This document shows positions 9,771-21,100 of a stretch of DNA of 64,000 nt, one piece after another. The position numbers and the translations under genes are program-made. Within the stretch, counting starts at the first letter, position 1. Every line of letters starts with the position of its first letter. Below the pieces are notes generated by a model, which made no database searches, had not been told where the DNA came from, and was given only the letters and a program-made list of their open reading frames with translations. The stretch comes from Anisus vortex (taxonomy: Eukaryota > Mollusca > Gastropoda > Planorbidae). The stretch lies in NCBI GenBank assembly GCA_949126835.1, contig OX421506.1:18700215-18764214 (forward strand), in the 5' to 3' direction.

Positions 9771-10949
9771 ACTAAAGGCTACATTTTCTACTAGCCTAAA
9801 TTTATATGCATCTTGTTCGAATATTCTGTCCCATAATTTGGTTATTTTATCACGCAAAGTATTGCATCAACAAACACTGTATTATTTTCCCTGTCCAGGT
9901 TAAAAAAATGTGAAAATCTCTTCTGCGAAATGCGTCTCAGTGGTTTTAACTGTTTTTTACAATTCAATACATTTTATAATACTTCTTCCTAGTGGGGCGA
10001 TATTTTTGTTTTATTATTAGTTAGCTAGATATATAGATAGATGGGTCGATGGATATATAGATGAATAGTTGAAGGGAAGAATATATGGATACTGGGATAA
10101 ATAAATATATGGATAAATTGATAGAGAGATCGATAGAGAGTGTGTGAGAGAGAGAGAGAAATATTTTTTACGAGGCTGCACATTCCGCACTATATATATA
10201 AATGGGTTCTATATCTTTCATTGAACAGCCTTATCACCCAGATCACAGGGCCTGGTATAACCCCAAAGCAATCGATAATCAGGGACTGATGTGGACCACG
10301 CCTATAATTACCTTCCATTCACAATAATTGACTGCCGCGTGCTGTGCAGGAAGACATCAAAGGTTTGTTGTGATGGTAAACAAAACTACACACTCACACG
10401 CAACACACACAGCACACAGGCACACGTCACAATAAATCTTTACTGCTAATGGAAATAAAGGTTTAAGGTTATTTCAGATGTCAATGACATTTCCAACGAA
10501 ACTACAAAAAAATAAAAATAATTATATTTAGCGGGATCGGATACGTCCTTTGATATGTGGGCGCAGAGCCATGGCATTGATACGCCATGAGGCCCTCAGG
10601 TGGTGAGTGAGCGCAGCCATCTTGTTTTCGTTCTAACTTAGAATGGAATCGGCTATCAACAAAGTTCTTCACAAAGACAGCCCAAAAAGAGCTGCTACGC
10701 CACTAGCCCGAACTGTCCTCAAATCCTGGTTTAAAAAAAGAGGAACACTGATATTCTTTTTCTTTTTTTTGGTTCTAATAAAGGTTTCCATGATTGCCCT
10801 TTCTTTTTTCTGAGAAACGTTGAGGAAATCTAATGTGTCTGGTATTTGTGTTGACCACACAAGTCGCTTGTATGACGTGTATATTGAAATTCGTAATATT
10901 TGGTTCACCAACCTTATTCTCATTTAAAGCTCTTGAGTTGAAATCAAAG
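9771..10949. other. Non-coding stretch with GATA and GA/CA microsatellites
   Basis: No gene seen. It holds a GATA/TAGA-type degenerate microsatellite (about 10018-10135), a short GA run (10140-10160), CA-rich sequence (10385-10430) and AT-rich single-copy-looking sequence. Short frames lack family resemblance. Confidence 0.6.
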
Positions 10950-11025
10950 TACCGTATATACTCGCGACAAAAACTAGGGGTGCGACTTATCCATCGGTGC
11001 GACTTATACGCGAGTATATTCGGTA
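10950..11025. mobile_element. 76-bp palindromic miniature element
   Basis: The terminal inverted arms TACCGTATATACTCGCG and CGCGAGTATATTCGGTA enclose a short core that holds GGTGCGACTTAT twice in direct orientation. The hairpin structure and size fit a miniature inverted-repeat DNA transposon. The superfamily is not assigned. Confidence 0.7.
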
Positions 11026-11266
11026 ATCACTCTTTATTTTCGTATAGCCCCCCCCCCCTCCCCCCATTCTTTTATCATTTTCCTTCTCCAATACCAGTAG
11101 GCTGATGCGCTTTAGACACGATAAATGTAAAAAGGGGAAAGAAGAAATTCAGGCCGTTTGGAAAGATGTGTTCATCGGGTCAGACATGGGATTGTGTTGA
11201 GAGAACTACCGCCAGCCGCTTCTAATTTTATAAGAATAATAATTTCAGGTAATTACCAGAGCTTAA
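11026..11266. other. Short non-coding gap with poly-C tract
   Basis: It contains a C-rich run near 11047-11066 and unremarkable sequence. Nothing further is recognised. Confidence 0.5.
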
Positions 11267-11510
11267 GGGGCACGGTGACCTTGTGGCAGCGCGATCGACT
11301 GGCGATCCGAAGGTTCTGGGTTCGAATCCTGGTCCTGGCAAGGATTTTAAGGACTTGTGTGTGCCCCTGAGTCTACCCAGCTCTGATAGGGTACTTAGTA
11401 AAGGCGGCTGTGCATCGTGCTGACCACGGATGCCCTTGTATGTCGTGGCCACAGAAACTGGTGAACGCTGCTTGATCAGTTAGGTCCGAAGGGAACTTTA
11501 CTTTTTACTT
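11267..11510 (+). mobile_element. tRNA-derived SINE, near full length
   Basis: The head has a tRNA-like A-box region (GTGACCTTGTGGCAGCGCG) and a B-box (GGTTCGAATCC, near 11318-11330), giving an internal RNA polymerase III promoter in this class. The body carries 'CTGAGTCTACCCAGCTCTGAT', 'GTAAAGGCGGCTGTGCAT' and 'GTGGCCACAGAAACTGGTGAACGC'. The tail is '...GGTCCGAAGGGAACTTTACTTTTTACTTTT'. At least ten copies or fragments in both orientations occur in the window. The family name is not assigned. Confidence 0.85.
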
Positions 11511-12250
11511 TTACCAAAGCTTGGATAGTCTAGGAAAATTAACCCATTCTCACCCAGGAAAAACTGAATTACAAATTTAACCTTGTGATAGATTATATTT
11601 GATTCCAAATTAGTTATCCAGTGACTTTTCACCACACCACCGCGGAATGACACATAAAATTGGGTTAAAAGCTAACGATCAAACAGCACTTTAAAAAAAA
11701 TGTATTTTTGTTCATTTCTATTTTCAAGTCTGGAACTGAAGTAAAGAAATTCTTTGAGCTGCTTCTGGTCATTGTCTCTTCACGTTCTTGCCCTTTCCTT
11801 TCGTCCATCCACTTTGTTCCAGACAGAACAAGAAGAAAGGGAGAGTGAAAGAAAAACGGCCACAAAAGTCAACCATGGCGGTTGGTCAACTTCCGGTGAC
11901 TCCGTGGTCGTAACTCGACCCCTACACGTGACCAAAACAAAAACCAGAAAAATCCCCCCCCCCCTCTTTGCAGATCACTCTTTTTAAAAGAAAAATATAT
12001 TGATTCTATAAACCTGTCTGTATGATTGGTGTGTGTGTGTGTGTGTTGTAGTAATGTGTTTGTGTTAATGAGAAAAATGGAAGAAAAAAAAAAGGGGGGG
12101 GGATGAAGGGTAGAGTACTCTGTGTGACAAAATCATGTTAGAATTAATGGAGTTGTCTTTGCTTTGCCCTTTTTTTACCCACTCAACTTGCGTGTGATTG
12201 TATTTTAGTTTATCAAACACCAAAATGGAAAACATCAACAACAAAAAAAG
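11511..12250. other. AT-rich non-coding stretch
   Basis: No gene recognised. It contains a short GT run (about 12030-12047), mononucleotide A, G and C tracts, and unique-looking sequence up to the start of the 34-bp array. Confidence 0.55.
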
Positions 12251-13573
12251 CCTCGTTACAGGGTTAAAAATGGAAAAATCTATGCCTCGTTACAGGGTTA
12301 AAAATGGAAAAATCTATGCCTCGTTACAAGGTTAAAAATGGAAAAATCTATGCCTCGTTACAGGGTTAAAAATGGAAAAATCTATGCCTCGTTACAAGGT
12401 TAAAAATGGAAAAATCTATGCCTCGTTACAGGGTTAAAAATGGAAAAATCTATGCCTCGTTACAGGGTTAAAAATGGAAAAATCTATGCCTCGTTACAGG
12501 GTTAAAAATGGAAAAATCTATGCCTCGTTACAGGGTTAAAAATGGAAAAATCTATGCCTCGTTACAGGGTTAAAAATGGAAAAATCTATGCCTCGTTACA
12601 AGGTTAAAAATGGAAAAATCTATGCCTCGTTACAAGGTTAAAAATGGAAAAATCTATGCCTCGTTACAAGGTTAAAAATGGTAAAATCTATGCCTCGTTA
12701 CAAGGTTAAAAATGGAAAAATCTATGCCTCGTTACAAGGTTAAAAATGGAAAAATCTATGCCTCGTTACAAGGTTAAAAATGGAAAAATCTATGCCTCGT
12801 TACAAGGTTAAAAATGGAAAAATCTAAGTCTCGTTACAAGGTTAAAAATGGAAAAATCTAAGCCTCGTTACAAGGTTAAAAATGGAAAAATCTAAGCCTC
12901 GTTACAAGGTTAAAAATGGAAAAATCTAAGCCTCGTTACAAAGTTAAAAATGGAAAAATCTAAGCCTCGTTACAAGGTTAAAAATGGAAAAATCTAAGCC
13001 TCGTTACAAGATTAAAAATGGAAAAATCTATGCCTCGTTACAAGGTTAAAAATGGAAAAATCTATGCCTCGTTACAAGGTTAAAAATGGAAAAATCTAAG
13101 TCTCGTTACAAGGTTAAAAATGGAAAAATCTAAGCCTCGTTACAAGGTTAAAAATGGAAAAATCTAAGCCTCGTTACAAGGTTAAAAATGGAAAAATCTA
13201 AGCCTCGTTACAAGGTTAAAAATGGAAAAATCTAAGCCTCGTTACAAGGTTAAAAATGGAAAAATCTAAGCCTCGTTACAAGGTTAAAAATGGAAAAATC
13301 TAAGCCTCGTTACAAGGTTAAAAATGGAAAAATCTAAGCCTCGTTACAAAGTTAAAAATGGAAAAATCTAAGCCTCGTTACAAGGTTAAAAATGGAAAAA
13401 TCTAAGCCTCGTTACAAGATTAAAAATGGAAAAATCTAAGCCTCGTTACAGGGTTAAAAATGGAAAAATCTAAGCCTTGATACAAGGTTAAAAATGGAAA
13501 AATCTAAGCCTCGTTACAAGGTTAAAAATGGAAAAATCTAAGCCTCGTTACAAGGTTAAAAATGGAAAAATCT
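12251..13573. repeat. 34-bp minisatellite, ~39 copies
   Basis: The unit CCTCGTTACARGGTTAAAAA-TGGAAAAATCTAWG is strictly 34 bp throughout, with only point variants. The variants are spatially ordered: early copies mostly have CAGGG with CTATG, middle copies CAAGG with CTATG, and later copies CAAGG with CTAAG. Because 34 is not a multiple of 3, no long frame arises. No coding role is seen. Confidence 0.95.
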
Positions 13574-13880
13574 TAACCACTCAACTCCCACTGATTCAGT
13601 CCATGGTTATTTTTAGTCCAACTTTTCAAAACGCGTGTGGTGGTGTCATGAAAACAAAAGGGTTAATTGTGGGGTCATAAAGCGTTGATATCCCCTCGCC
13701 TTGTTCCTCGGAGAATGCCGTTCGCGTCATTGTTTCTCGTGGATCCGATGTCTTGACTTGTGTGTGTGTATGGGACTCGTTGGAAGAGAACGCGTCTCGG
13801 GCAAATAGAGACACAAAAACACTGGCGATAAATTGAGTTTGGTGTAATTGTAACCCATCTTAATGCCCAGTAGTGGTTAT
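13574..13880. other. Non-coding spacer
   Basis: Unique-looking sequence between the 34-bp array and a degraded SINE. No gene is recognised. Confidence 0.5.
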
Positions 13881-14035
13881 GGGACACGGTGGTGTATCGG
13901 CAGAGTGTTGGACAATTTATTTCTAGGGTATCAGTTTCAAATTCTATCTGGAAGTATTTTTACGCTCGGAACACAGGGATACCCAGCTCTAATGAGTAGG
14001 CTACCATGTTTGGCCACGTAATCCCTTGGTAAACA
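13881..14035 (+). mobile_element. Degraded tRNA-derived SINE fragment
   Basis: It shows a weak head 'CACGGTGGTGTATCGGCAGAG', a decayed B-box 'AGTTTCAAATTCTA', and the body block 'ATACCCAGCTCTAATGAGTAGG' followed by 'GGCCACGTAATCCC'. The order is as in the better copies, but it is strongly mutated. Confidence 0.55.
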
Positions 14036-14079
14036 ATATTCTTTATATAAGTAAAATAATCAGCTAAAATTGTTATAAA

Positions 14080-14175
14080 ATTGGGCCTGTGAAACAGCGT
14101 TCATCAGATTCCTCGGCCACGGCATACAAGGAGAGTGTGTGGCCAGCACAACGCCCAGACGCCTAAATAACTATT
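14080..14175 (-). mobile_element. tRNA-derived SINE tail fragment
   Basis: Reads as the reverse complement of the SINE 3' half: 'GGCCTGTGAAACAGCGTTCATCAG...CGGCCACGGCATACAAGGAGAG...GGCCAGCACAACGCCCAG'. No head is seen. Confidence 0.65.
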
Positions 14176-14724
14176 CTACCTTTGCTTGAACTCCTTTTTT
14201 TTTCTACAGAATTCTTTAGGCTATACCTTTCGGCCTTAACATGTCAGCGATCCCAGAACACATTTTCTTATTGGTTGATCTCTTCGAGGCCAATAAACGA
14301 GCCAATAACAATCTTTGTCTCAACATGTAAGGCGCGTTTATGACTTTAAAAATTTATTATTTTTCAAATCAAATATCAAAGAAAGTAATGGCAAAACAGA
14401 ATTAGGGCTTGCCAACATCAAGGCTACTGTCTTAGGCGCCTTCGTGGTAAGGACTCTCCTGTAAGCATCTCAATGAAAAGAGAGAATAAGGATCGTCCAA
14501 GTGCGCTGCCTTGACGCATAGATGGGATCTTGTAGAATGACCATTTTACTGAGTACAAGATTTGTGCAAAATCGTCTTCCATGGTCACTTTCCTCTGGCA
14601 GCGATGGTTACGTTTGCTGGATCACATGGTCAGGATGGTGGATGACATAATCTCAAAAGATATTCTATACTTGGAATTATCCAAAGACAAAAAAAAAAAC
14701 AAAAAAAAAAACGAAACAAGCATG

Positions 14725-14832
14725 ATCGCCGCGATAGCCACACAATCCCTTTGTATCGCGTGGCCGACGGAAACCTCTGAACGCTGCTTCACTGGCGTTA
14801 GGGATCAATTCAGTCCAACGCGTTTACTTTAA
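14725..14832 (+). mobile_element. tRNA-derived SINE tail fragment
   Basis: Carries 'AGCCACACAATCCC...GTGGCCGACGGAAACC', then 'GAACGCTGCTTCACTGGCGTTAGGGATCAATTCAGTCC' (tail block, quoted in part) and a TTTACTTTAATT end. 5' truncated. Confidence 0.65.
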
Positions 14833-15968
14833 TTATTTTTTAAAATGTAACCTTCAGATGACAAAAGAACGCTCTAGCCTGCACCACATTACTGTTAAAA
14901 GTGACTTCGTGTCTCTTGCGGAACAGCACAACGATGAAGTTAAGCAAAAAAAAAAAAAAAGAACAATATCCTGTCTATTGAGACTGAAAGATATCAACAG
15001 AAATAACGAAAATAATAAATATATTTGTTTGTTTGTTAAAATAATTAGACTTTATATGACGATTTCAGTGATAGTTCAATTAATTGATTTACATGTTCTC
15101 TGAACACTTGCTTGCTGTCTGATTTATCAAACATTTTAATTATATGTTTTTTTCAAACAATATTCTGTTGATTCAAATTGTTTTTTATTGATTGGTTGCA
15201 TATATTGCTGTTTTCTATTAATGTTGTTGTAATGAAGACAATAATTGATGAATCTGATGCAATTTATTTTTCTTCTCACTAGATTATTATTTCATTGCGT
15301 GGTTGATGATTGCAGGCTATTGGTAATGAAAAAAAAAAGTTTTTAAACATCTCATGGTGGTTTTAATTGATATTTTGGCTGATCTGTTTGATAGTGTGGC
15401 CATTGGTTTTCAATATTTATATAAATTCACAGGGTAGACCGCACTTAAACTAAATATACCGAAGCAAATGCCAACTTGAAGTGAATCACAATTAAACTGT
15501 TTAATCATGAAATATAATTCAGCAACTTATGTACAATATGAAATTCAATATTACAAAACTTAATCTACAGCCTAATCTAAACACGTCCTATCGTTCCCTA
15601 AGTCTAAGGTCGTCTAACGTTTCTGAAATCTCTTCACATTATCGAATTTAACTCACGAATCATAGTTTTTATCGTCCTACGTCACACGTTTATTTATTAA
15701 TTGTACATCGTGTTAGAGAATATAAGAATGTGTCTTAAAAAAAAAATTACATATATTTTAAACCCTAACAGATAGACAGCTTAAAATAGGGTTCATTGTT
15801 AGCTAAAAGATAGCTTTATTTTATAGACTTATGTGTGAATTGACTTTTTCAATGATTAGGGATTATTTACGGTGAAATTTCTGTTTAGTTACATTTCATT
15901 GAATTCTTCATTCTCTAGTAGGTCTTCTGAGCCTGCTGAAAAGGAAAGGTTTAAAAGTAATAATGAGG
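14833..15968. other. AT-rich non-coding stretch
   Basis: No gene or known element is recognised. It is mainly unique-looking AT-rich sequence with poly-A tracts. Just before the 42-bp array, at 15870-15960, a minus-strand reading gives an acidic C-terminus (see the array entry). Confidence 0.5.
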
Positions 15969-18174
15969 TTTTAGTTTCAACGGTGTATAGTCTATCATCA
16001 GCATCATCAGCTTTAGTTTCAACGGTGTATAGTCTATCATCAGAATCATCAGCTTTAGTTTCAACGGTGTATAGTCTATCATCAGCATCATCAGCTTTAG
16101 TTTCAACGGTGTATAGTCTATCATCAGCATCATCAGCTTTAGTTTCAACGGTGTATAGTCTATCATCAGCATCATCAGCTTTAGTTTCAACGGTGTATAG
16201 TCTATCATCAGCATCATCAGCTTTAGTTTCAACGGTGTATAGTCTATTATCAGCATCATCAGCTTTAGTTTCAAGGGTGTATAGTCTATCATCAGCTTCG
16301 TCATCTTTAGTTTCAACGGTGTATAGTCTATCATCAGCATCATCAGCTTTAGTTTCAACGGTGTATAGTCTATCATCAGCATCATCAGCTTTAGTTTCAA
16401 CGGTGTATAGTCTATCATCAGCTTCGTCATCTTTAGTTTCAACGGTGTATAGTCTATCATCAGCATCATCAGCTTTAGTTTCAACGGTGTATAGTCTATC
16501 ATCAGCATCATCAGCTTTAGTTTCAACGGTGTATAGTCTATCATCAGCATCATCAGCTTTAGTTTCAACGGTGTATAGTCTATCATCAGCATCATCAGCT
16601 TTAGTTTCAACGGTGTATAGTCTATCATCAGCATCATCAGCTTTAGTTTCAACGGTGTATAGTCTATCATCAGCATCATCAGCTTTAGTTTCAACGGTGT
16701 ATAGTCTATCATCAGCATCATCAGCTTTAGTTTCAACGGTGTATAGTCTATCATCAGCATCATCAGCTTTAGTTTCAACGGTGTATAGTCTTTCATCAGC
16801 ATCATCAGCTTTAGTTTCAACGGTGTATAGTCTATCATCAGCATCATCAGCTTTAGTTTCAACGGTGTATAGTCTATCATCAGCATCATCAGCTTTAGTT
16901 TCAACGGTGTATAGTCTATCATCAGCATCATCAGCTTTAGTTTCAACGGTGTATAGTCTATCATCAGCATCATCAGCTTTAGTTTCAACGGTGTATAGTC
17001 TATCATCAGCATCATCAGCTTTAGTTTCAACGGTGTATAGTCTATCATCAGCATCATCAGCTTTAGTTTCAACGGTGTATAGTCTATCATCAGCATCATC
17101 AGCTTTAGTTTCAACGGTGTATAGTCTTTCATCAGCATCATCAGCTTTAGTTTCAACGGTGTATAGTCTATCATCAGCATCATCAGCTTTAGTTTCAACG
17201 GTGTATAGTCTATCATCAGCATCATCAGCTTTAGTTTCAACGGTGTATGGTCTATCATCAGCATCATCAGCTTTAGTTTCAACGGTGTATAGTCTATCAT
17301 CAGCATCATCAGCTTTAGTTTCAACGGTGTATAGTCTATCATCAGCATCATCAGCTTTAGTTTCAACGGTTATATCATCAGCATCATCAGCTTTAGTTTC
17401 AACGGTGTATAGTCTATCATCAGCATCATCAGCTTTAGTTTCAACGGTGTATAGTCTATCATCAGCATCATCAGCTTTAGTTTCAACGGTGTATAGTCTA
17501 TCATCAGCATCATCAGCTTTAGTTTCAACGTTGTATAGTCTTTCATCAGCATCATCAGCTTTAGTTTCAACGGTGTATAGTCTATCATCAGCATCATCAG
17601 CTTTAGTTTCAACGGTGTATAGTCTATCATCAGCATCATCAGCTTTAGTTTCAACGGTGTATGGTCTATCATCAGCATCATCAGCTTTAGTTTCAACGGT
17701 GTATAGTCTATCATCAGCATCATCAGCTTTAGTTTCAACGGTGTATAGTCTATCATCAGCATCATCAGCTTTAGTTTCAACGGTGTATAGTCTATCATCA
17801 GCATCATCAGCTTTAGTTTCAACGGTGTATAGTCTATCATCAGCATCATCAGCTTTAGTTTCAACGGTGTATAGTCTATCATCAGCATCATCAGCTTTAG
17901 TTTCAACGGTGTATAGTCTATCATCAGCATCATCAGCTTTAGTTTCAACGGTGTATAGTCTATCATCAGCATCATCAGCTTTAGTTTCAACGGTGTATAG
18001 TCTATCATCAGCATCATCAGCTTTAGTTTCAACGGTGTATAGTCTATCATCAGCATCATCAGCTTTAGTTTCAACGGTGTATAGTCTATCATCAGCATCA
18101 TCATCATAAGATCTGTGACTTTCGTCGTGGGGGTTGCTACGACGGTGCGCGAAACCAGATTTCTCCATTCGTCC
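15875..18174 (-). CDS. Candidate repeat protein with 14-residue heptad-type repeat (unproven)
   Basis: The minus strand is open across the whole 42-bp array. It gives an N-terminal non-repeat segment (MEKSGFAHRRSNPHDESHRS), about 50 copies of ADDADDRLYTVETK, and a non-repeat acidic tail ending GSEDLLENEEFNEM and a stop. The 14-residue unit is exactly two heptads with A/L at position a and A/V at position d, flanked by charged residues, so it could form a long coiled coil. The sequence TCTGTCAG directly precedes the in-frame start region at 18174 and could be a splice acceptor. A second pyrimidine-rich acceptor-like site (CCTTTCCTTTTCAG) lies at 15935. Alternatively the frame is only a by-product of a 42-bp period: the plus strand is equally open, though it reads Ser-rich. 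No homologue is recognised. Confidence 0.3.
15969..18106. repeat. 42-bp minisatellite, ~51 copies
   Basis: The unit GCTTTAGTTTCAACGGTGTA-TAGTCTATCATCAGCATCATCA is 42 bp and highly homogeneous. One copy (near 17370) lacks 6 bp, which keeps the frame. Several variants recur: 'CAGCTTCGTCATCTT' twice, 'AGTCTTTCATC' at least three times and 'TATGGTCTA' twice. This points to expansion by block duplication. Because 42 is a multiple of 3 and the unit lacks stops in several frames, long frames run through it on both strands. Confidence 0.97.
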
Positions 18175-21100
18175 CTGACAGAAGCCGTTTGCAAAAGCGT
18201 ATCAAGAGGTGGTTCGGTTCACTCTAGCAGGTTGCTATAGTGTATAAATTTGATTAAAAATGTCAATAAATCCCAAAACCTAGTTGAACAATCAAATAAT
18301 AAAGTTTGAATACAGAAAAACCCAGCTAAAAAAACATATATCAAATAACGAGCCACTTGTATGAGGGCCTAATCGTAAGGATTACTGCTACTTGCATTCA
18401 ACATCTAAATATCCTAAATATTTTTTTTCCTTATTTATGAGATATTCATTTAAAAGAATAAAAAGAAAAGGATTTTACATTTCTGACGTCACTTCAGGAA
18501 AAAACACTAGTATAATTTCTCCGGCTTGTTTGATTTGGAGATTTCTACATGCATGACGTCAAGCCTCAAGGGCTTTGTAACTATTTTCTAAATTTAACAT
18601 TAATGCAGTAATTTAGTACATTCTAAAAATAAACAGGGTTTCTATATCCTACATCACTTGACGTATTCTATGACGCCCACTTTGTTAGTAACTATGTCGG
18701 CTATTGGATTATTAGCTCTAATTACATTTTAGAGGAAACAATGCTTTATATGTACCTGATAGCTTTGTACAAATAATAGCCATATTCAAATGCATTGCGT
18801 GAACTAGTCACTATTGGAAACAACTTCTGCAACACTATTACAGGTGTTTGATTTTCTGGGCTTGTCAGGTAACAAGTCAAATTACTGAAGACTAAAACAC
18901 CTTGTCGACGACACGAATCTGACCTACGGTTTGACCAGGGACTTTTTATTTGACTAGCCGTAATCTCAGGACTTAAAAATGGGGATTAACTTCCGGATCT
19001 GAAGAATCTGTCGCTACATTTTTGTTGTTGTTGCTAGTTGTGTTCTTTTCTGTTTCTTTCCCTAATCGTTGACACCAATGGACTTTTCTCCTTTATATCT
19101 GTATGTCTTGCTGAGGTGTGTTTTTTTCGTTTCTTTTCACTTTCCCCGGCAACAATATGCTCTTCGGCTGTTTCTGTATGTCTGTTGTTGTTTTTTTCAG
19201 GCAAGGGGTGGGAATTGGAAAGGGAGGGGGGGTGTATTAATAAATAGAACCTCGCTGGATGTAATTAATGTATTGTGTATGTGGTAGGGGCCGTATAGGT
19301 AATTTACAAATTTATTGCTACGTGGTATATATTTTTCCAAGTAATTATATACTACCCATACAAAAGTGTAAATTTTTTTTTCTAAAAGTAACGTTATCAA
19401 ATTGTCCAAGTAAAAAATTCTAGTCGACCAAATAGTAGTTTGTTTAGATTAATAAGATTATTTCTACAAAGCTTTGTGAAAATATAACGCAATTTTTATT
19501 AGGCCTAATATAATTTCGTTTAAGAAATATTATTATAAATATTTTTAAATATTTTTTTTGTATTTACAAATATAGCCTTGTAATTTACATGACACTTTAT
19601 ATTACTGTAGACTATGTAGACAGATAGAGTGTGCAGATATGAACAATGGAAACACATGACAAAATTATTATAGAGTGTTTAACGTAGGATGATTGCAATT
19701 TCAACGTGACAAGAAAACAATTTCAACGTGACATATTATCTAACAATTTCAACGTGACATATATAACAATTTCAACGTAACATGAAGTCAATTTCAAAGT
19801 GACAGTTTTAAAATGTCGTAAATGTTAACGTGAAAAAAAAAAGAAATAATCATTTAATAAATCTTTAACGTGACACATATAAAAGTAAGACCCAATAAAA
19901 ATAATGTGTGGTGTTCTTTAAGTTTGTAATTAGTTAAGTTGTGCGTGGTCAGTTGGTCGCTGGACTATAGGCCGTGTCAGGAAATGACCTAAACTCCCTA
20001 AAGGCAAACCCACTTAACGCTTACAGTTTTCCACGCCAGCTGGCATTGTTTACCTATCGTTAGTTGCAGACTGAACCCTCCCCCCCTTCTTGGCCATCTC
20101 CCCCCTAACCATTTCTCGATCTCCTTCCCCCCTCATACCACGCACTCTCATAATTTCGCCCCACCCCCACCACGCCATTCTTGCGCTCACAACCCCTCTC
20201 CCTCACTTCTAGCATGTTGAGGGTTAAGGTTGTCACACATGACTGGGCCCGGTTGAAAAGTTCCCCAGTGTGCCCAAGGACAACAAAGTCTTAGAGATGT
20301 TCTTTTTGAACTACTGGAGATGAAAAACAAAAAACAAAAAAACTCAATAGGCGTGGAGAAGAGGAGAGGGGAAGAGGGTGGGATGTAGAAGTTGATTGAA
20401 GTGGATGAGACTCGAGACTGGGTGGGGGGCGCGGGAGAGATAAGGGCTTTTTATGTGATGCCGGAAGTGAAAACAAAATCTCGTCATCCTGACGTCGGTG
20501 TGTGGAGATCTTTTGCTGACGGAGCTTGATGCCCGGATGACTTCAAACAACAATCCAGGGGAACGTTCGCCCGACCTTGACACTCAATAAAACAAACAAA
20601 TAAACATCAAACAGCTGAAAGGTCATGCCGCCCTGACCTTGAAATTTAAGTTCAGTCAAAAGTGGAAAATGGTTGATATCATTACATTACAGGCTTTTAA
20701 TAATAAGTTATGTACATTTTTTAACACCTCCCCCCTTAAAAGAAAACAAAAATATAAGGAAAACAACACACAACACAACATAAACCAGTAAACAATAAAA
20801 CTAATCAAAACAAGAGAAATAACAAGTAACAAAAATAATAACATAAACCATTCAAATTCGTTCCTTATATGGTTTGGGTTTTCATGCTGAACAGGGACAT
20901 TAACTCTTCTTGTTATGAGTCCTTGGGTTACTCACTCTTTGGTGCCTTGGATATATTTATTCAGAGTTAACGCTTAACGCATTAAAACCTTCAATGGGAA
21001 ATGGGGTTTTCCCTAAACTCGCCCTGCGTCTGACTATTAAGTCAAACATCGGGCTTAAAAGCGAGGGCTAAAAGTAAAAAAGCAATCGATATGAAAATGT

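Noticed and set aside
11267..11340. tRNA genes suggested by B-box matches (GGTTCGAATCC) at 9.67, 11.32, 25.92, 31.14 and 47.37 kb
   Set aside because: No foldable cloverleaf with acceptor pairing. The matches are heads of SINEs followed by the shared SINE body.
12251..13573. CRISPR-like array (34-bp regular repeat)
   Set aside because: The repeats are directly adjacent with no unique spacers, and the DNA is clearly eukaryotic. The same holds for the 36-, 38- and 42-bp arrays.
15872..18109. Plus-strand Ser-rich frame of the 42-bp array
   Set aside because: It is less protein-like than the minus frame, ends within 3 bp of the array, and has no supporting splice site; kept only as the mirror of the minus candidate.
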